DNA of 64,000 nt from a virus (IMGVR_UViG_3300026183_000930:60222-124221); one strand, 5' to 3'. Shown: positions 56,612 to 64,000, numbered from the stretch's first letter. The notes: generated by a model from the letters alone, not told the origin. Translations and numbers: made by a program.

Positions 56612-57099
56612 TAATTTGCCCAAACATGTGTAGCACCATTTTGTTTGCCTGTTCTAGCAATTTGATTCATCTGTTTAATAACTCTGTTGAAATAACCTTC
56701 TGGTCTACCGCCACTAATAAATGTAGCACCACCTGGATTTTTCTCAATCTGAGATGGTTCTTCTGGGGACTGTTTTCCAATATGCTTTTGCAACCATTGT
56801 GTAGTTCTTGCAATAAATTCATCTATTGGAAAAGGTGGAGCATCTTCTAAATCTGTTGGATATCCTAATGTACTCATTACTTGTCTCATGCTGGCATTTG
56901 CTAGTGTTAAATCTAGTTCTGGTTTGTAGTTAGGATTTTTAGGTGGTTCTTCATCACCATACATGTACTTGTCGCTGTTTTTGTAAAAATCTTCACCGTA
57001 TTGATCACCCGAATCTGTGTCAGAAGTCCAATACCCCTTCTGTTTATGTTTGTGACCTGCGGTAAACGACATTGACTCTAATAATTCTGAATATCTCAT
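56611..57099 (-). CDS. Late phage protein with N-terminal tag (162 aa)
   Basis: 162 residues, MRYSELLESMSFTAGH, then a Tyr/Asp/Lys-rich part and a globular C-terminal half (MSTLGYPTDLEDAPPFPIDEF, ATFISGGRPEGYFNRV). An AATAAATAC late promoter ends 5 bases before the ATG. A similar protein occurs, as I recall, in cyanomyoviruses; function unknown, likely virion. Confidence 0.55.
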   Translation of the reverse strand: MRYSELLESMSFTAGHKHKQKGYWTSDTDSGDQYGEDFYKNSDKYMYGDEEPPKNPNYKPELDLTLANASMRQVMSTLGYPTDLEDAPPFPIDEFIARTTQWLQKHIGKQSPEEPSQIEKNPGGATFISGGRPEGYFNRVIKQMNQIARTGKQNGATHVWAN

Positions 57100-57104
57100 A
57101 AAAG

Positions 57105-57112
57105 TATTTATT
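57105..57112 (-). promoter_or_regulatory. Late promoter abutting the 57099 start
   Basis: The minus strand reads AATAAATAC TTTT ATG, leaderless class, with the same sequence through the ATG as the promoter at 58958. Confidence 0.7.
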
Positions 57113-57121
57113 AATTAAAAG

Positions 57122-57427
57122 TTATTTTTTAGGACTTGTAGATACTCTTATAGGCTTATTGCCTTGTCCTTTTTGCGTTTTTCCACCTCGTCCTGCTTTA
57201 TTTTGAGCCGCACGTTTTCTTCTTGTTGCAGATTGTTTTTCTTTTTTGCTCATGCTAGATGCTTTGTTGGCTGGTACACATTTAGCATATCCTTTTTTAT
57301 CACCGCTTGTACCACATTCAGGATGACTGCCATCTTTGTTTTTTTTGCCAATGTTTACCCATTTCTGTTTAAACCATTTACGCAGTCCGCCTTTGTATTC
57401 TTCATTTAAAATTTCATTTATCAACAT
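57122..57427 (-). CDS. Small basic late protein with paired-Cys module (101 aa)
   Basis: 101 residues from ATG 57427 (MLINEILNEEYKGGLR), chosen over ATG 57460 because it gives the cluster's N-terminal tag and follows the upstream stop by 10 bases. The core WVNIGKKNKDGSHPECG ... GYAKCVPANKASSM and a Lys/Arg-rich tail match a small basic family found in cyanophages. Basic and Cys-paired, probably DNA-binding or virion. Confidence 0.6.
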   Translation of the reverse strand: MLINEILNEEYKGGLRKWFKQKWVNIGKKNKDGSHPECGTSGDKKGYAKCVPANKASSMSKKEKQSATRRKRAAQNKAGRGGKTQKGQGNKPIRVSTSPKK

Positions 57428-57437
57428 AACTCTAATT

Positions 57438-57641
57438 CTATTGCATTGTTGGTTTGCCAAAAAGTAATTTAACAGTTATTGTGGCATCATCATTGATTTC
57501 GTAAGTCATCATGCCATCTGTTTGATTAGGGTTAATAAAACCTTCATCATGCAAATAATTTGCCAGTGCTTGTATCACTTGATCTACATTAAGATTAATA
57601 ACTTTATCGTCAGTACTTGATGTAGTTTCTTTGTTATCCAT
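57438..57641 (-). CDS. Small acidic protein (67 aa)
   Basis: 67 residues, with VINLNVDQVIQALANYLHDE and a short beta end (ATITVKLLFGK). It may be a compact helix-strand domain. Ribosome site AAGGAAAAA. Unknown. Confidence 0.5.
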   Translation of the reverse strand: MDNKETTSSTDDKVINLNVDQVIQALANYLHDEGFINPNQTDGMMTYEINDDATITVKLLFGKPTMQ

Positions 57642-57643
57642 TT

Positions 57644-57931
57644 TTATTTTTCCTTACTATTTGGTTCAGTAATTTCTAATACCAAATCTGTTTTGCCTTT
57701 AATGATTCTATGATATTGCTCTGCTTCAATTGTAAAAGTATCATTTTTAAAAATTTCTTTTGGTAAAGAATCTTCTAACTGAACTTTCCATCCTGTGCCT
57801 TCAAGCACTTTAATTATTCGTGTGTTGTGATCTTGATGCCAAACTAATTCGTTAGCATCTACAGAACTTTCAAAAACACGTCTAATTATTCCTTTTGCCA
57901 GTGAAGTCTGTGAGTAAGGCTTTACCACCAC
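57644..57931 (-). CDS. Small cupin-like phage protein (95 aa)
   Basis: About 94 residues, starting at one of two adjacent GTG codons (57931 or 57928) behind an AGGAGG ribosome site. ELVWHQDHNTRIIKVLEG, GWKVQLEDSLPKEI and EAEQYHRIIKGKTDLVLEI form a small double-stranded beta-helix pattern with His positions, as in cupins of T4-like marine phages. Its start overlaps the upstream gene by 10 bases. Ligand unknown. Confidence 0.55.
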   Translation of the reverse strand: MVVKPYSQTSLAKGIIRRVFESSVDANELVWHQDHNTRIIKVLEGTGWKVQLEDSLPKEIFKNDTFTIEAEQYHRIIKGKTDLVLEITEPNSKEK

Positions 57932-58593
57932 TGGCCTCCTTTAACTCCTAGACTTTTATATCTTGGAGTACGACAAGCCCAATAACCTGCTTTGGTCTTA
58001 TCTTTTTTGTTTTTGCAATCATGTCTTGCTACAAAACTTTTCACTGCACCTGGATTGTTTGCTTTGGTTTTTAAACCTGTGGTGTCACCCCAACTGACTT
58101 TTTTAATCTTTCCTGTTTTAGGATTACGAGTGTACACATAATACTTTTTACTACCACCTCTTTTAGGTTTGTTTAATTCAACTTTTTTACCTTGATATTC
58201 TGCTTCGTTGATATTTTTATTTTTATTATAACAGTCACAATGTTTACAATCTGGGCCACATGTACAATCTTTAACAGGTGCTCCACAACATTCTTTTGAA
58301 CACATTTCTACACCATCTTTATACCATGTGTCTTTTGCTTCAAATGGTAAATCAAGTGCAATATCACCTTGTGTTGTTTTTAATACTTTACCTATTTCTG
58401 TTTCAAATAATTCTTGATCTTCCCAGTCAACTGTTAATAATCCTTCTTCATACATTTTACGAGCTTCACAAAATAATTTAAAAAAATTATCTGTGCCTGG
58501 TCTAAAAATATTTTCTCTAAAAGGTATATTATTTTTGATATGATACTGTATTGCTTCTGCAATTTTATTTGTTTCTAATTCTGCTAATCTCAT
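57922..58593 (-). CDS. Late phage protein with N-terminal tag, Cys-rich middle and basic GGQWW end
   Basis: 223 residues. It has the tag MRLAELETNKIAEAI, then a middle with clustered Cys (MCSKECCGAPVKDCTCGPDCKHCDC), probably metal binding, then a basic domain: YVYTRNPKTGKIKKVSWGD, FVARHDCKNKKDKTKAGYW and KGGQWW. The last part occurs as a module in other phage proteins. Likely a virion or DNA-associated protein; no enzyme motif. Confidence 0.6.
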   Translation of the reverse strand: MRLAELETNKIAEAIQYHIKNNIPFRENIFRPGTDNFFKLFCEARKMYEEGLLTVDWEDQELFETEIGKVLKTTQGDIALDLPFEAKDTWYKDGVEMCSKECCGAPVKDCTCGPDCKHCDCYNKNKNINEAEYQGKKVELNKPKRGGSKKYYVYTRNPKTGKIKKVSWGDTTGLKTKANNPGAVKSFVARHDCKNKKDKTKAGYWACRTPRYKSLGVKGGQWW

Positions 58594-58952
58594 TATCTCC
58601 AGCCTCCACCTGCTTTTTTATACATTTTGGCCGCCCAAGCATTTGCATAAGCCGATGGATAAACATCAAACTTTTGCTTTGCTTGTGATTTATAATATGC
58701 CCATTTGCTAGGATTTGTTGGTTTTGGTTTTTTTGCTTCAGACACTGACTTACCTTTTTGAACTCTGTCCCAGTAGTAAGGACTCATCTTGCCGTATCCG
58801 TGTCTCCATGCCATTTGACGTAATCTTGTTTCATCAAAATCTTTGAAACGATCTGCAAGTTCTTGGTCAGTCATGTTGGCTAATTTTTGCTTGTGCTTTA
58901 TGATAGAACCAGGCATTCTCTCACCAAGTGTAATCAATTCTTGAAGTTTCAT
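58593..58952 (-). CDS. Late basic phage protein with YPSAYANAW motif (119 aa)
   Basis: 119 residues. Tag MKLQELITLGERMPG, then RLRQMAWRHGYGKMSPYYWDRV and the motif FDVYPSAYANAWAAKMYK with end KAGGGWR, a family seen in cyanophages and other large DNA viruses. Basic (many Lys/Arg). The ATAAATAC late promoter lies 5 bases before the ATG. It is probably packaged or DNA-binding; inference. Confidence 0.6.
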   Translation of the reverse strand: MKLQELITLGERMPGSIIKHKQKLANMTDQELADRFKDFDETRLRQMAWRHGYGKMSPYYWDRVQKGKSVSEAKKPKPTNPSKWAYYKSQAKQKFDVYPSAYANAWAAKMYKKAGGGWR

Positions 58953-58957
58953 AAAAG

Positions 58958-58965
58958 TATTTATT
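58958..58965 (-). promoter_or_regulatory. Late promoter abutting the 58952 start
   Basis: The minus strand reads AATAAATAC TTTT ATG, leaderless class. Confidence 0.7.
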
Positions 58966-59734
58966 TCAGAAAGATTGTTTTTGGTGTGTAAGTTTCTCTG
59001 TTAAAATCTTCAGGTCTTCCTCTTGGATTACTATGATATGTCACTGTGTTTTGCACAAATTCCTGTTGATCATGATTGTGTCCAAAACACCATAGTTTTA
59101 TTTTGTTGTAATACAGTGGTAATTCTTCCATTAATGCATTTCCATAACAACCCACTGCTTTTTGTATTGGTGGATAAACTGCCCAACTTATTGCTCTTTT
59201 TACTGGTAGTGTGTGAGTTATGCAAACAATTGATTCTATGTTGTCATTCCATTGATACTCTGCTAACCAATTGGCCATCTGTGCATAATCGCTGGCTGAC
59301 TGTTTTAAAATTTTAATTGCTGTGTCTTGTCCAAACTGTTTGGTTGTGTGTTCAAAACTGTATGATCTTGGCACATATGGTTCGCCAATTTTAAAATCCC
59401 ACCATCCATTGATTCCTAAAAATACACAGTTGTCTTTGACATATGGTTGTTTGGAAAGATAATGTAAGTTTTCAATGTCTTTGGTTTTGTTGTAAACTTT
59501 GTCACACAAAGAATTCATTGGAAATCCTACACCTTGATGTTCGTGATTTCCATCAATAAACAAAATCTGTTTGTATTCATCTTTTACACGGTTTAACCAT
59601 TCCACAGTTAATTTGGGATCATCGCTTACATCTCCAGCAACAACTAATAAATCAGAATTTTTGTGTTGTAAAAAATCATAATTGTTATTCCAGTGTTCTA
59701 CATGAACGTCACTTACTAAATCAAAATTCAACAT
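58961..59734 (-). CDS. Calcineurin-like metallophosphoesterase
   Basis: 257 residues. All five metal-site blocks occur in order: LVSDVHVEHW, VVAGDVSDD, FIDGNHEHQ, ITHTLPV and FGHNHDQQ. It hydrolyses a phosphomonoester or diester; candidates are nucleic acid, cyclic nucleotides or Ap4A-type molecules. A cAMP-phosphodiesterase role would counter the encoded cyclase, but no subfamily signature settles this. It ends inside the late promoter of the downstream gene. Confidence 0.88.
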   Translation of the reverse strand: MLNFDLVSDVHVEHWNNNYDFLQHKNSDLLVVAGDVSDDPKLTVEWLNRVKDEYKQILFIDGNHEHQGVGFPMNSLCDKVYNKTKDIENLHYLSKQPYVKDNCVFLGINGWWDFKIGEPYVPRSYSFEHTTKQFGQDTAIKILKQSASDYAQMANWLAEYQWNDNIESIVCITHTLPVKRAISWAVYPPIQKAVGCYGNALMEELPLYYNKIKLWCFGHNHDQQEFVQNTVTYHSNPRGRPEDFNRETYTPKTIFLK

Positions 59735-59776
59735 TTTTTTCTTCTTTGTTTACTTAACTATGTAGTATAGTTTGAA

Positions 59777-60340
59777 TTAACTGTTTTGTCTACCACTTTT
59801 CATGTTGGCACACCAATGATACATTTTAGCCTTTTCACCACTGGATTTTTTTGCTTTTGCTCTTAAACTTGTAACTGATCCTTTGCAACTGGCACCTGCA
59901 CGTTTTACTCTGCCTGGTCTTGATTTGCCTTTTACTTTGCCATCAGCAAAATTTTCAACAGCAAATTCTGGATTAGGTGTTGCAAAATTAGACTTACGCA
60001 TGATTGTTTTTGCAACAAGATCTAATTCTTGTCCATCCCATTGCAATGCAAAAGGAATATTAACATCTGTTCGCATGTCTTTCATCACTGCTTCTGCATC
60101 TGGTCCTAACTGTGCAATTGGTTTACCGTGTTGTTTGTAAACTTGTTTGAATAGTCTTGTGAGTTCTGCCATTGTTATTGGCTTTTGATTTCTTGGATCG
60201 TTTACTCTGTCTTTGAAATGTTTTGAAAATTCAATGTCTATACCCAATGAAGCAAACAATCTGTCAGCATAAACTTCAAGTTGTTGTAAATCTTGATCAG
60301 TAATTTCTTTGTTTTCTTTTAGTAATTCAAAAAACCTCAT
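59777..60340 (-). CDS. Late phage protein with N-terminal tag and basic Cys tail (187 aa)
   Basis: 187 residues. Tag MRFFELLKENKEI, then a globular part (FSKHFKDRVNDPRNQKPIT, AQLGPDAEAVMKDMRTDV) of a kind I recall from cyanophages, then a basic tail RPGRVKRAGASCKGSVTSLR with a second Cys (YHWCANM). The tail resembles the paired-Cys modules of its neighbours. It overlaps the next gene by 4 bases. Confidence 0.55.
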   Translation of the reverse strand: MRFFELLKENKEITDQDLQQLEVYADRLFASLGIDIEFSKHFKDRVNDPRNQKPITMAELTRLFKQVYKQHGKPIAQLGPDAEAVMKDMRTDVNIPFALQWDGQELDLVAKTIMRKSNFATPNPEFAVENFADGKVKGKSRPGRVKRAGASCKGSVTSLRAKAKKSSGEKAKMYHWCANMKSGRQNS

Positions 60341-60954
60341 TTAACAAATGCTCCAATTCTACCATGCATATCAGGATGTTTTATATATTTGTACCCTTCA
60401 GGTGCTTTGGTGCTTTGTCCTTCCCATACAGGTAGATATTCTTGTCTATCACCTTCAAAGTCTACATTGTGTCTAAAATGCATTTCAATGACCTTACCAC
60501 CAATGTATTCAACATTCAATCTTGGTCTATTTCCAAAATGCTTTTTGATAAGCGGATGTAACGGCACTTGCTCATCTACACGAATCCATTTATCCCAACG
60601 TTGTAATGTGTTTTCTTTTTTGAATCCTTCTACACATCTTACTTGTTTACCTTTATCATAATCAACTGTAAAATGTCTACCTTTAAACCATTCACACCAA
60701 AATGTTCCTATAGGTAAATGATTTGTGTTTTTTTTGAGGTGCATTTTCTTTGCACCCATTCCTAAACCAAAAACATTAAGCACGGGTCTTATGATATAAT
60801 CACCTTCTTTTGGAACTTCAATACCTGCTGGACCACAAGTGTATCCTAATTTTTTTGAAAGAATCAGTTTATCTAATGCCCATAAATCATCTATCTTTGG
60901 ATTCTTCCAATACAAATCTTCTTCGTCAGGACCAATGACTTCGTTTAATCTCAT
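60337..60954 (-). CDS. Late phage protein, possible ATP-grasp-like fold (205 aa)
   Basis: 205 residues. Tag MRLNEVIGPDEEDL, then GDYIIRPVLNVFGLGMGAKK, WIRVDEQVPLHPLI and NVEYIGGKVIEMHFRHNVDF. The order of strands (IIRPV..., EYIGG..., EMHFRHN) resembles an ATP-grasp core, but the catalytic set cannot be confirmed. 4-base overlaps on both sides show tight coupling with its neighbours. Confidence 0.5.
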   Translation of the reverse strand: MRLNEVIGPDEEDLYWKNPKIDDLWALDKLILSKKLGYTCGPAGIEVPKEGDYIIRPVLNVFGLGMGAKKMHLKKNTNHLPIGTFWCEWFKGRHFTVDYDKGKQVRCVEGFKKENTLQRWDKWIRVDEQVPLHPLIKKHFGNRPRLNVEYIGGKVIEMHFRHNVDFEGDRQEYLPVWEGQSTKAPEGYKYIKHPDMHGRIGAFVK

Positions 60955-62840
60955 TTCTTTTTACGTCCTGCACAGTGAGCCTTTTGACTAAAACCTTTGG
61001 GATTTGTGCAATCAATACTTTTTTTATATTTTGCACTCCATTTTTCTTGTAACTCTTTTAGCTCTTGTTCTAAAATTTCAATTCTTTCTTTGACTGGTAG
61101 CATGTAATGATTTTTTCTACCTTTGGTCAGCAAAGGTAATGTTCTGTATGCTTTGAACCATTTGTCAGTTCCAGGTTCAGAAGTCTTTTTCATTTTTTGA
61201 TATTTAGATGTGCCTGGCAGTGTTAATAAACTTTTATCACCTTTGTCATTTTGAAATTTTAATTCATCTTCTACTATAGCACTAAAAATACTTTTCTTTT
61301 CTCGTATGTTTGGTGGTCTTCCATCTCTGTCTACTTTGAATCCTAATTTAGCAGACTGTTTTGTTATGGCATCAACACCAACATCTACTGTGGTATTAAC
61401 TCCTTTAACAACTCTGCCTCCCCATTCATTGACCTGTTTAGTGTCAGGATCATGATAAAGATAAGTGTGCTTGGTGTCTCTTGAATTTAAACCAGTGTGC
61501 TTTTTGATACGTTTCATGTATTCATTTTTTACTTTTTCGCTTTGAAAAGTAACAAGTGTATCTGGTTTACCATTTGGTCCATATTTTTTTCTATCTGCCT
61601 GATCCAAGTTAGATATATCTTTTGTAAGTTCATAATAATCACTTTTGCTGTCTATGTCAACAACCAATGTGTTATCAGGAAAAGGTATTAAATCTCCTTC
61701 ATTGACTTGAGCAAAACTACCCGAATTAATTGCTTTGTTGATAGGTGCAACTTTTGAAAGGTCTTGTTTTTCAACATACTTCAATGCTTGTGAAACTCTG
61801 TTTAAATTGTCTTTGTTGGCTTGATATCTAATTCCAATACCGCCTTTGGCTTGCCATCTTTCAATATTGCTTGGTTTGTCATCAATCAATATGTTTGGCA
61901 ACCCTGTGGTTTTGTCTACAGCATAACTTTCTTTTCTGCCTGTTATGATAACACCATTTGGTGTGAACCCGTTTGATCTTAACCAATCCAACTTATGCTT
62001 TTTTGAATTCTCATAATCTCCACGCAAAGGAGAACTGCAAATATACCATTCGCCACCTGTGAAACTTTTTACAATGTTAATTAATTCTTTTGATGTTGCA
62101 AACAAAGGCAATGTTGAAAAGAAGTCTGTGCCTGCTATTGCTTTGATACTGTCTTCAACACTGATTTCACCTTTGTCTTTCCAATGATTTACTTTTCTAA
62201 ATTTTGCCAATGCTGAAAAAAAGTCAGCAATAACACCATCCATGTCAACATACACTTTTGGTTTTTGTGAAACTTCTTCTTGTATTCCTTCAGTAGATAT
62301 ATTCATTCCTGTTCTTACAGCGTCATACATTTCTTTTGCAATGCCTGGATTAGCAACACCTTGTTTGAAACTTTCAAAATCACCATCCACTGCCGCTTGA
62401 CGCATTTTACTTGCACTCATACCTTCAACACTGTCATCGGACTCTTCGTCCCTAACACCAGCAGTTACAACTTTGATAGAATCAAATTTATAATCTTTAC
62501 CATTGTACTTTGGTAAAAGTTCAGAAAAATAAGGAACTCTATCAGATCCTACAACAAGCACAACATTTGCATAACCTTTTTTCTGTAAAGACTGCATGGC
62601 TTGTATTATGGTCTTGACATTTGGATCACCTATGGCGATATCTGAAAAACTCTGTTTAGCAAATTTTAACTTTTGCTCAAAAGACAAAGGATCTTTTTTG
62701 GCATTTTGAGTGTGTGTTAAAAATAAAAAAGGTTTTCCAGGTAAACTTTTGATTTTGTCAATGACTTTTTTGTGACCAATAGTAGGAGGATTCATTCTAC
62801 CAAATGTAAAAACTGCTGTGTTAAGTTCGTTTGCTCTCAT
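60951..62840 (-). CDS. Nucleotidyltransferase-HAD phosphatase fusion (629 aa)
   Basis: 629 residues. Domain 1 (about 1-190): tag MRANELNTAVFTFGR, then NPPTIGH (HIGH-type nucleotidyltransferase site) and SASKMRQAA (ISSTxxR-like), as in NMN/pantetheine adenylyltransferases. Domain 2 (about 195-345): KVYVDMDGVIADF, a HAD nucleophile DxDG, ITGRKESY and LIDDKPSNIERW, like a 5'(3')-nucleotidase. The C-terminal part ends with a basic paired-Cys module (CTNPKGFSQKAHCAGRKKK). It may be a nucleotide- or cofactor-processing virion protein. The fusion is uncommon outside phages. Confidence 0.75.
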   Translation of the reverse strand: MRANELNTAVFTFGRMNPPTIGHKKVIDKIKSLPGKPFLFLTHTQNAKKDPLSFEQKLKFAKQSFSDIAIGDPNVKTIIQAMQSLQKKGYANVVLVVGSDRVPYFSELLPKYNGKDYKFDSIKVVTAGVRDEESDDSVEGMSASKMRQAAVDGDFESFKQGVANPGIAKEMYDAVRTGMNISTEGIQEEVSQKPKVYVDMDGVIADFFSALAKFRKVNHWKDKGEISVEDSIKAIAGTDFFSTLPLFATSKELINIVKSFTGGEWYICSSPLRGDYENSKKHKLDWLRSNGFTPNGVIITGRKESYAVDKTTGLPNILIDDKPSNIERWQAKGGIGIRYQANKDNLNRVSQALKYVEKQDLSKVAPINKAINSGSFAQVNEGDLIPFPDNTLVVDIDSKSDYYELTKDISNLDQADRKKYGPNGKPDTLVTFQSEKVKNEYMKRIKKHTGLNSRDTKHTYLYHDPDTKQVNEWGGRVVKGVNTTVDVGVDAITKQSAKLGFKVDRDGRPPNIREKKSIFSAIVEDELKFQNDKGDKSLLTLPGTSKYQKMKKTSEPGTDKWFKAYRTLPLLTKGRKNHYMLPVKERIEILEQELKELQEKWSAKYKKSIDCTNPKGFSQKAHCAGRKKK

Positions 62841-62845
62841 TACTT

Positions 62846-62986
62846 TTATTTTCCTTGACCATTATAAGGTTTGTATGATCTTTTTTTACCCTTATTCATG
62901 CTCGACTTTTTTACTCTGCCGCCACCAATTGATGTTCTTTTTGGCTTGGATTCATGAGCAACAAACGTCTTGCTCGTTTTTGGCAT
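62846..62986 (-). CDS. 46-residue basic phage protein (conserved MPKTSKTFVAHE type)
   Basis: A 46-codon frame from ATG 62986 with an ideal AAGGAG ribosome site. It reads MPKTSKTFVAHESKPKRTS, then IGGGRVKKSSMNKGKKRSY and ends GQGK. It is strongly basic and matches a tiny family that I recall from T4-like cyanophages. Likely nucleic-acid binding. It is easily missed because of its length. Confidence 0.7.
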   Translation of the reverse strand: MPKTSKTFVAHESKPKRTSIGGGRVKKSSMNKGKKRSYKPYNGQGK

Positions 62987-63004
62987 AAAATCTCCTTGTT
63001 TAAC

Positions 63005-64000
63005 TTATTTAGTTAAAACAAAAAGATCATACAACTGCTGTGATGCTAGATTTTTACCTTTGGCTTCTGCTTGTATATCAAAATATTCACCAAAGCTCAA
63101 TGCCCATTCATTTACTGTTTGATTAGGGAAAAAGTCGCTGTGTGCTCTGAGCTTTTGCTTTTTACACCCTAGTTCAAGCAATTTTTTAATATCGTGCATA
63201 CCTACATGTGTTTGCTCACCTAGTCCTGCTGGTGCCAGTGCTTCATCACGTGAATATGAGTAATGCAGTGTTGGTCTACTGCCTCTCCAACTGTCTACTA
63301 CTCGTTTGACTCTGTCATCGTTGGATTGTATGTATTCTTCGTCTCTGATCCAATGATGATGTATATCTAAAACCAATGCACAGTGTTTTTCCAACTGTAA
63401 ACTTGCATCAAGTCCCCAACCCATTTCATCATTCTCAATAGTAAGCAAATTACGTGCTTCAGATGACAGTTTTGGTATCATTTCAATAATACCTTCAGGT
63501 CCACGTCTGCCTGATATATGCACATTCAATTTACAACCATCTTGAAAACTTTTACCAAAACCCATCCATCTGGCCATGTCTGCATGATATTCAAATTCCA
63601 GTCTGCTTCGTTCAGCAACATCTTCTCTGTCACTTGCTAACACACAAAACTGTCCTGGATGAAAACTGATTTTAACTCCCAAACGTCTAGATGCTTCGCC
63701 AACAGGTGCAAATATTTTTGCTAGATGATTTTGTATATGTGACTGTTGCCACCATTCAATCCAATTAGGTTCAGTATAGCCTTGTAGCATTTCTGATCCA
63801 AGTCTGACCATTCTTCGTTCTTCTGGTAGTGATGCAACACGTTCAACCATTTTCAATGCCGCTTGAGCATTGTGATTCATTATGTCCCATTGACGTTGTT
63901 CTGCATCTTCAGGATGTTCTCTTAACCAACGCATGGTCGTGCTTCTGCCATTGAGATCTCTGTCTTTGGCATTGACTTTCATGCCTTTGCATTCACTAGG
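63005..64000 (-). CDS. uvdE: UV damage endonuclease UvdE/UvsE (5' end outside window)
   Basis: At least 331 residues. TIM-barrel UVDE motifs: VKISFHPGQFCVLAS, NVHISGRRG, LTIENDEMGWG, LVLDIHHHWIRDEEY and LHYSYSRDEALA, with His/Glu/Asp metal ligands. It nicks DNA 5' of cyclobutane dimers and 6-4 photoproducts. An ATG at 63982 exists, but the frame stays open to the edge and upstream residues (PSECKG before MKVNAKDR) fit the UVDE N-terminal helix, so the true start is probably beyond 64000. Useful for repair of sunlight damage in a marine phage. Confidence 0.92.
   Translation of the reverse strand, partial: PSECKGMKVNAKDRDLNGRSTTMRWLREHPEDAEQRQWDIMNHNAQAALKMVERVASLPEERRMVRLGSEMLQGYTEPNWIEWWQQSHIQNHLAKIFAPVGEASRRLGVKISFHPGQFCVLASDREDVAERSRLEFEYHADMARWMGFGKSFQDGCKLNVHISGRRGPEGIIEMIPKLSSEARNLLTIENDEMGWGLDASLQLEKHCALVLDIHHHWIRDEEYIQSNDDRVKRVVDSWRGSRPTLHYSYSRDEALAPAGLGEQTHVGMHDIKKLLELGCKKQKLRAHSDFFPNQTVNEWALSFGEYFDIQAEAKGKNLASQQLYDLFVLTK

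Overview
The window is one side of a large, low-GC, T4-like (Straboviridae/Kyanoviridae-type) marine myovirus genome, or a close relative of one. Every gene I can support over 64 kb lies on the minus strand, packed with gaps of a few bases or 4-base stop/start overlaps. The T4 replication core is present: family B DNA polymerase gp43, sliding clamp gp45, clamp-loader subunit gp44 and an RNase H/FEN-type 5' exonuclease. A very long repetitive tail fibre, a spanin pair, T4-type late promoters (ATAAATA) and four tRNA genes complete the phage signature. Small proteins familiar from cyanophages and pelagiphages point to a marine host, but the host cannot be named from this sequence.

Layout, high to low coordinate (the direction of transcription): 64.0-53.0 kb holds a UV endonuclease (running off the window) and a late cluster of small, mostly basic proteins. 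Many of these share an N-terminal tag, and one member is a superoxide-dismutase-like protein. 52.8-50.5 kb has tRNA-Thr, tRNA-Asn and tRNA-Ala with a ferredoxin, a sulfotransferase-like gene and a 2OG-oxygenase-like gene. 50.4-43.5 kb is a curli-like secretion set (CsgF, CsgG, two curlin-repeat proteins), a FecR-domain protein and a CHASE2-adenylate cyclase. 42.9-39.9 kb is a lysine-catabolism-like cassette (saccharopine dehydrogenase, aminoadipate-semialdehyde dehydrogenase, 2OG oxygenase). 39.7-35 kb has tRNA-Gly, a methyltransferase, a phage Hfq beside a pseudoknotted RNA candidate, an IscA-like protein, a DnaE-like fragment and a GroES. 34.8-23 kb is the most coherent metabolic block: gp44 is translationally coupled through a small ORF to a DpdA-like DNA transglycosylase, followed by a DGQHR/ParB-like protein, glycosyltransferase, GalE, FolE, purine permease, GMP reductase, a phosphoribosyltransferase and QueE. 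23-16 kb contains the exonuclease, an HtrA protease, glutaredoxin and the lysis cassette. 16-7 kb has DnaJ, ClpA, gp43, gp45, a peroxiredoxin and a QueD-like protein. 7-0 kb is tail-fibre territory.

How the genes fit together: FolE, QueD-like and QueE make the 7-deazaguanine precursor CDG from GTP. The DpdA-like enzyme, whose C-terminus matches the polymerase's presumed clamp-binding tail, probably exchanges guanines in phage DNA at the replisome. The permease and phosphoribosyltransferase would raise the purine supply, and GalE with the glycosyltransferase may glycosylate DNA or another target. ClpA, DnaJ and GroES reprogram host protein quality control. Two promoter systems can be read directly: sigma70-like TTGACA-N15-17-TATAAT promoters before early or replication genes and tRNAs, and ATAAATA late promoters. 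Seven of the late promoters sit exactly 5 nt before an ATG, which predicts leaderless late mRNAs.
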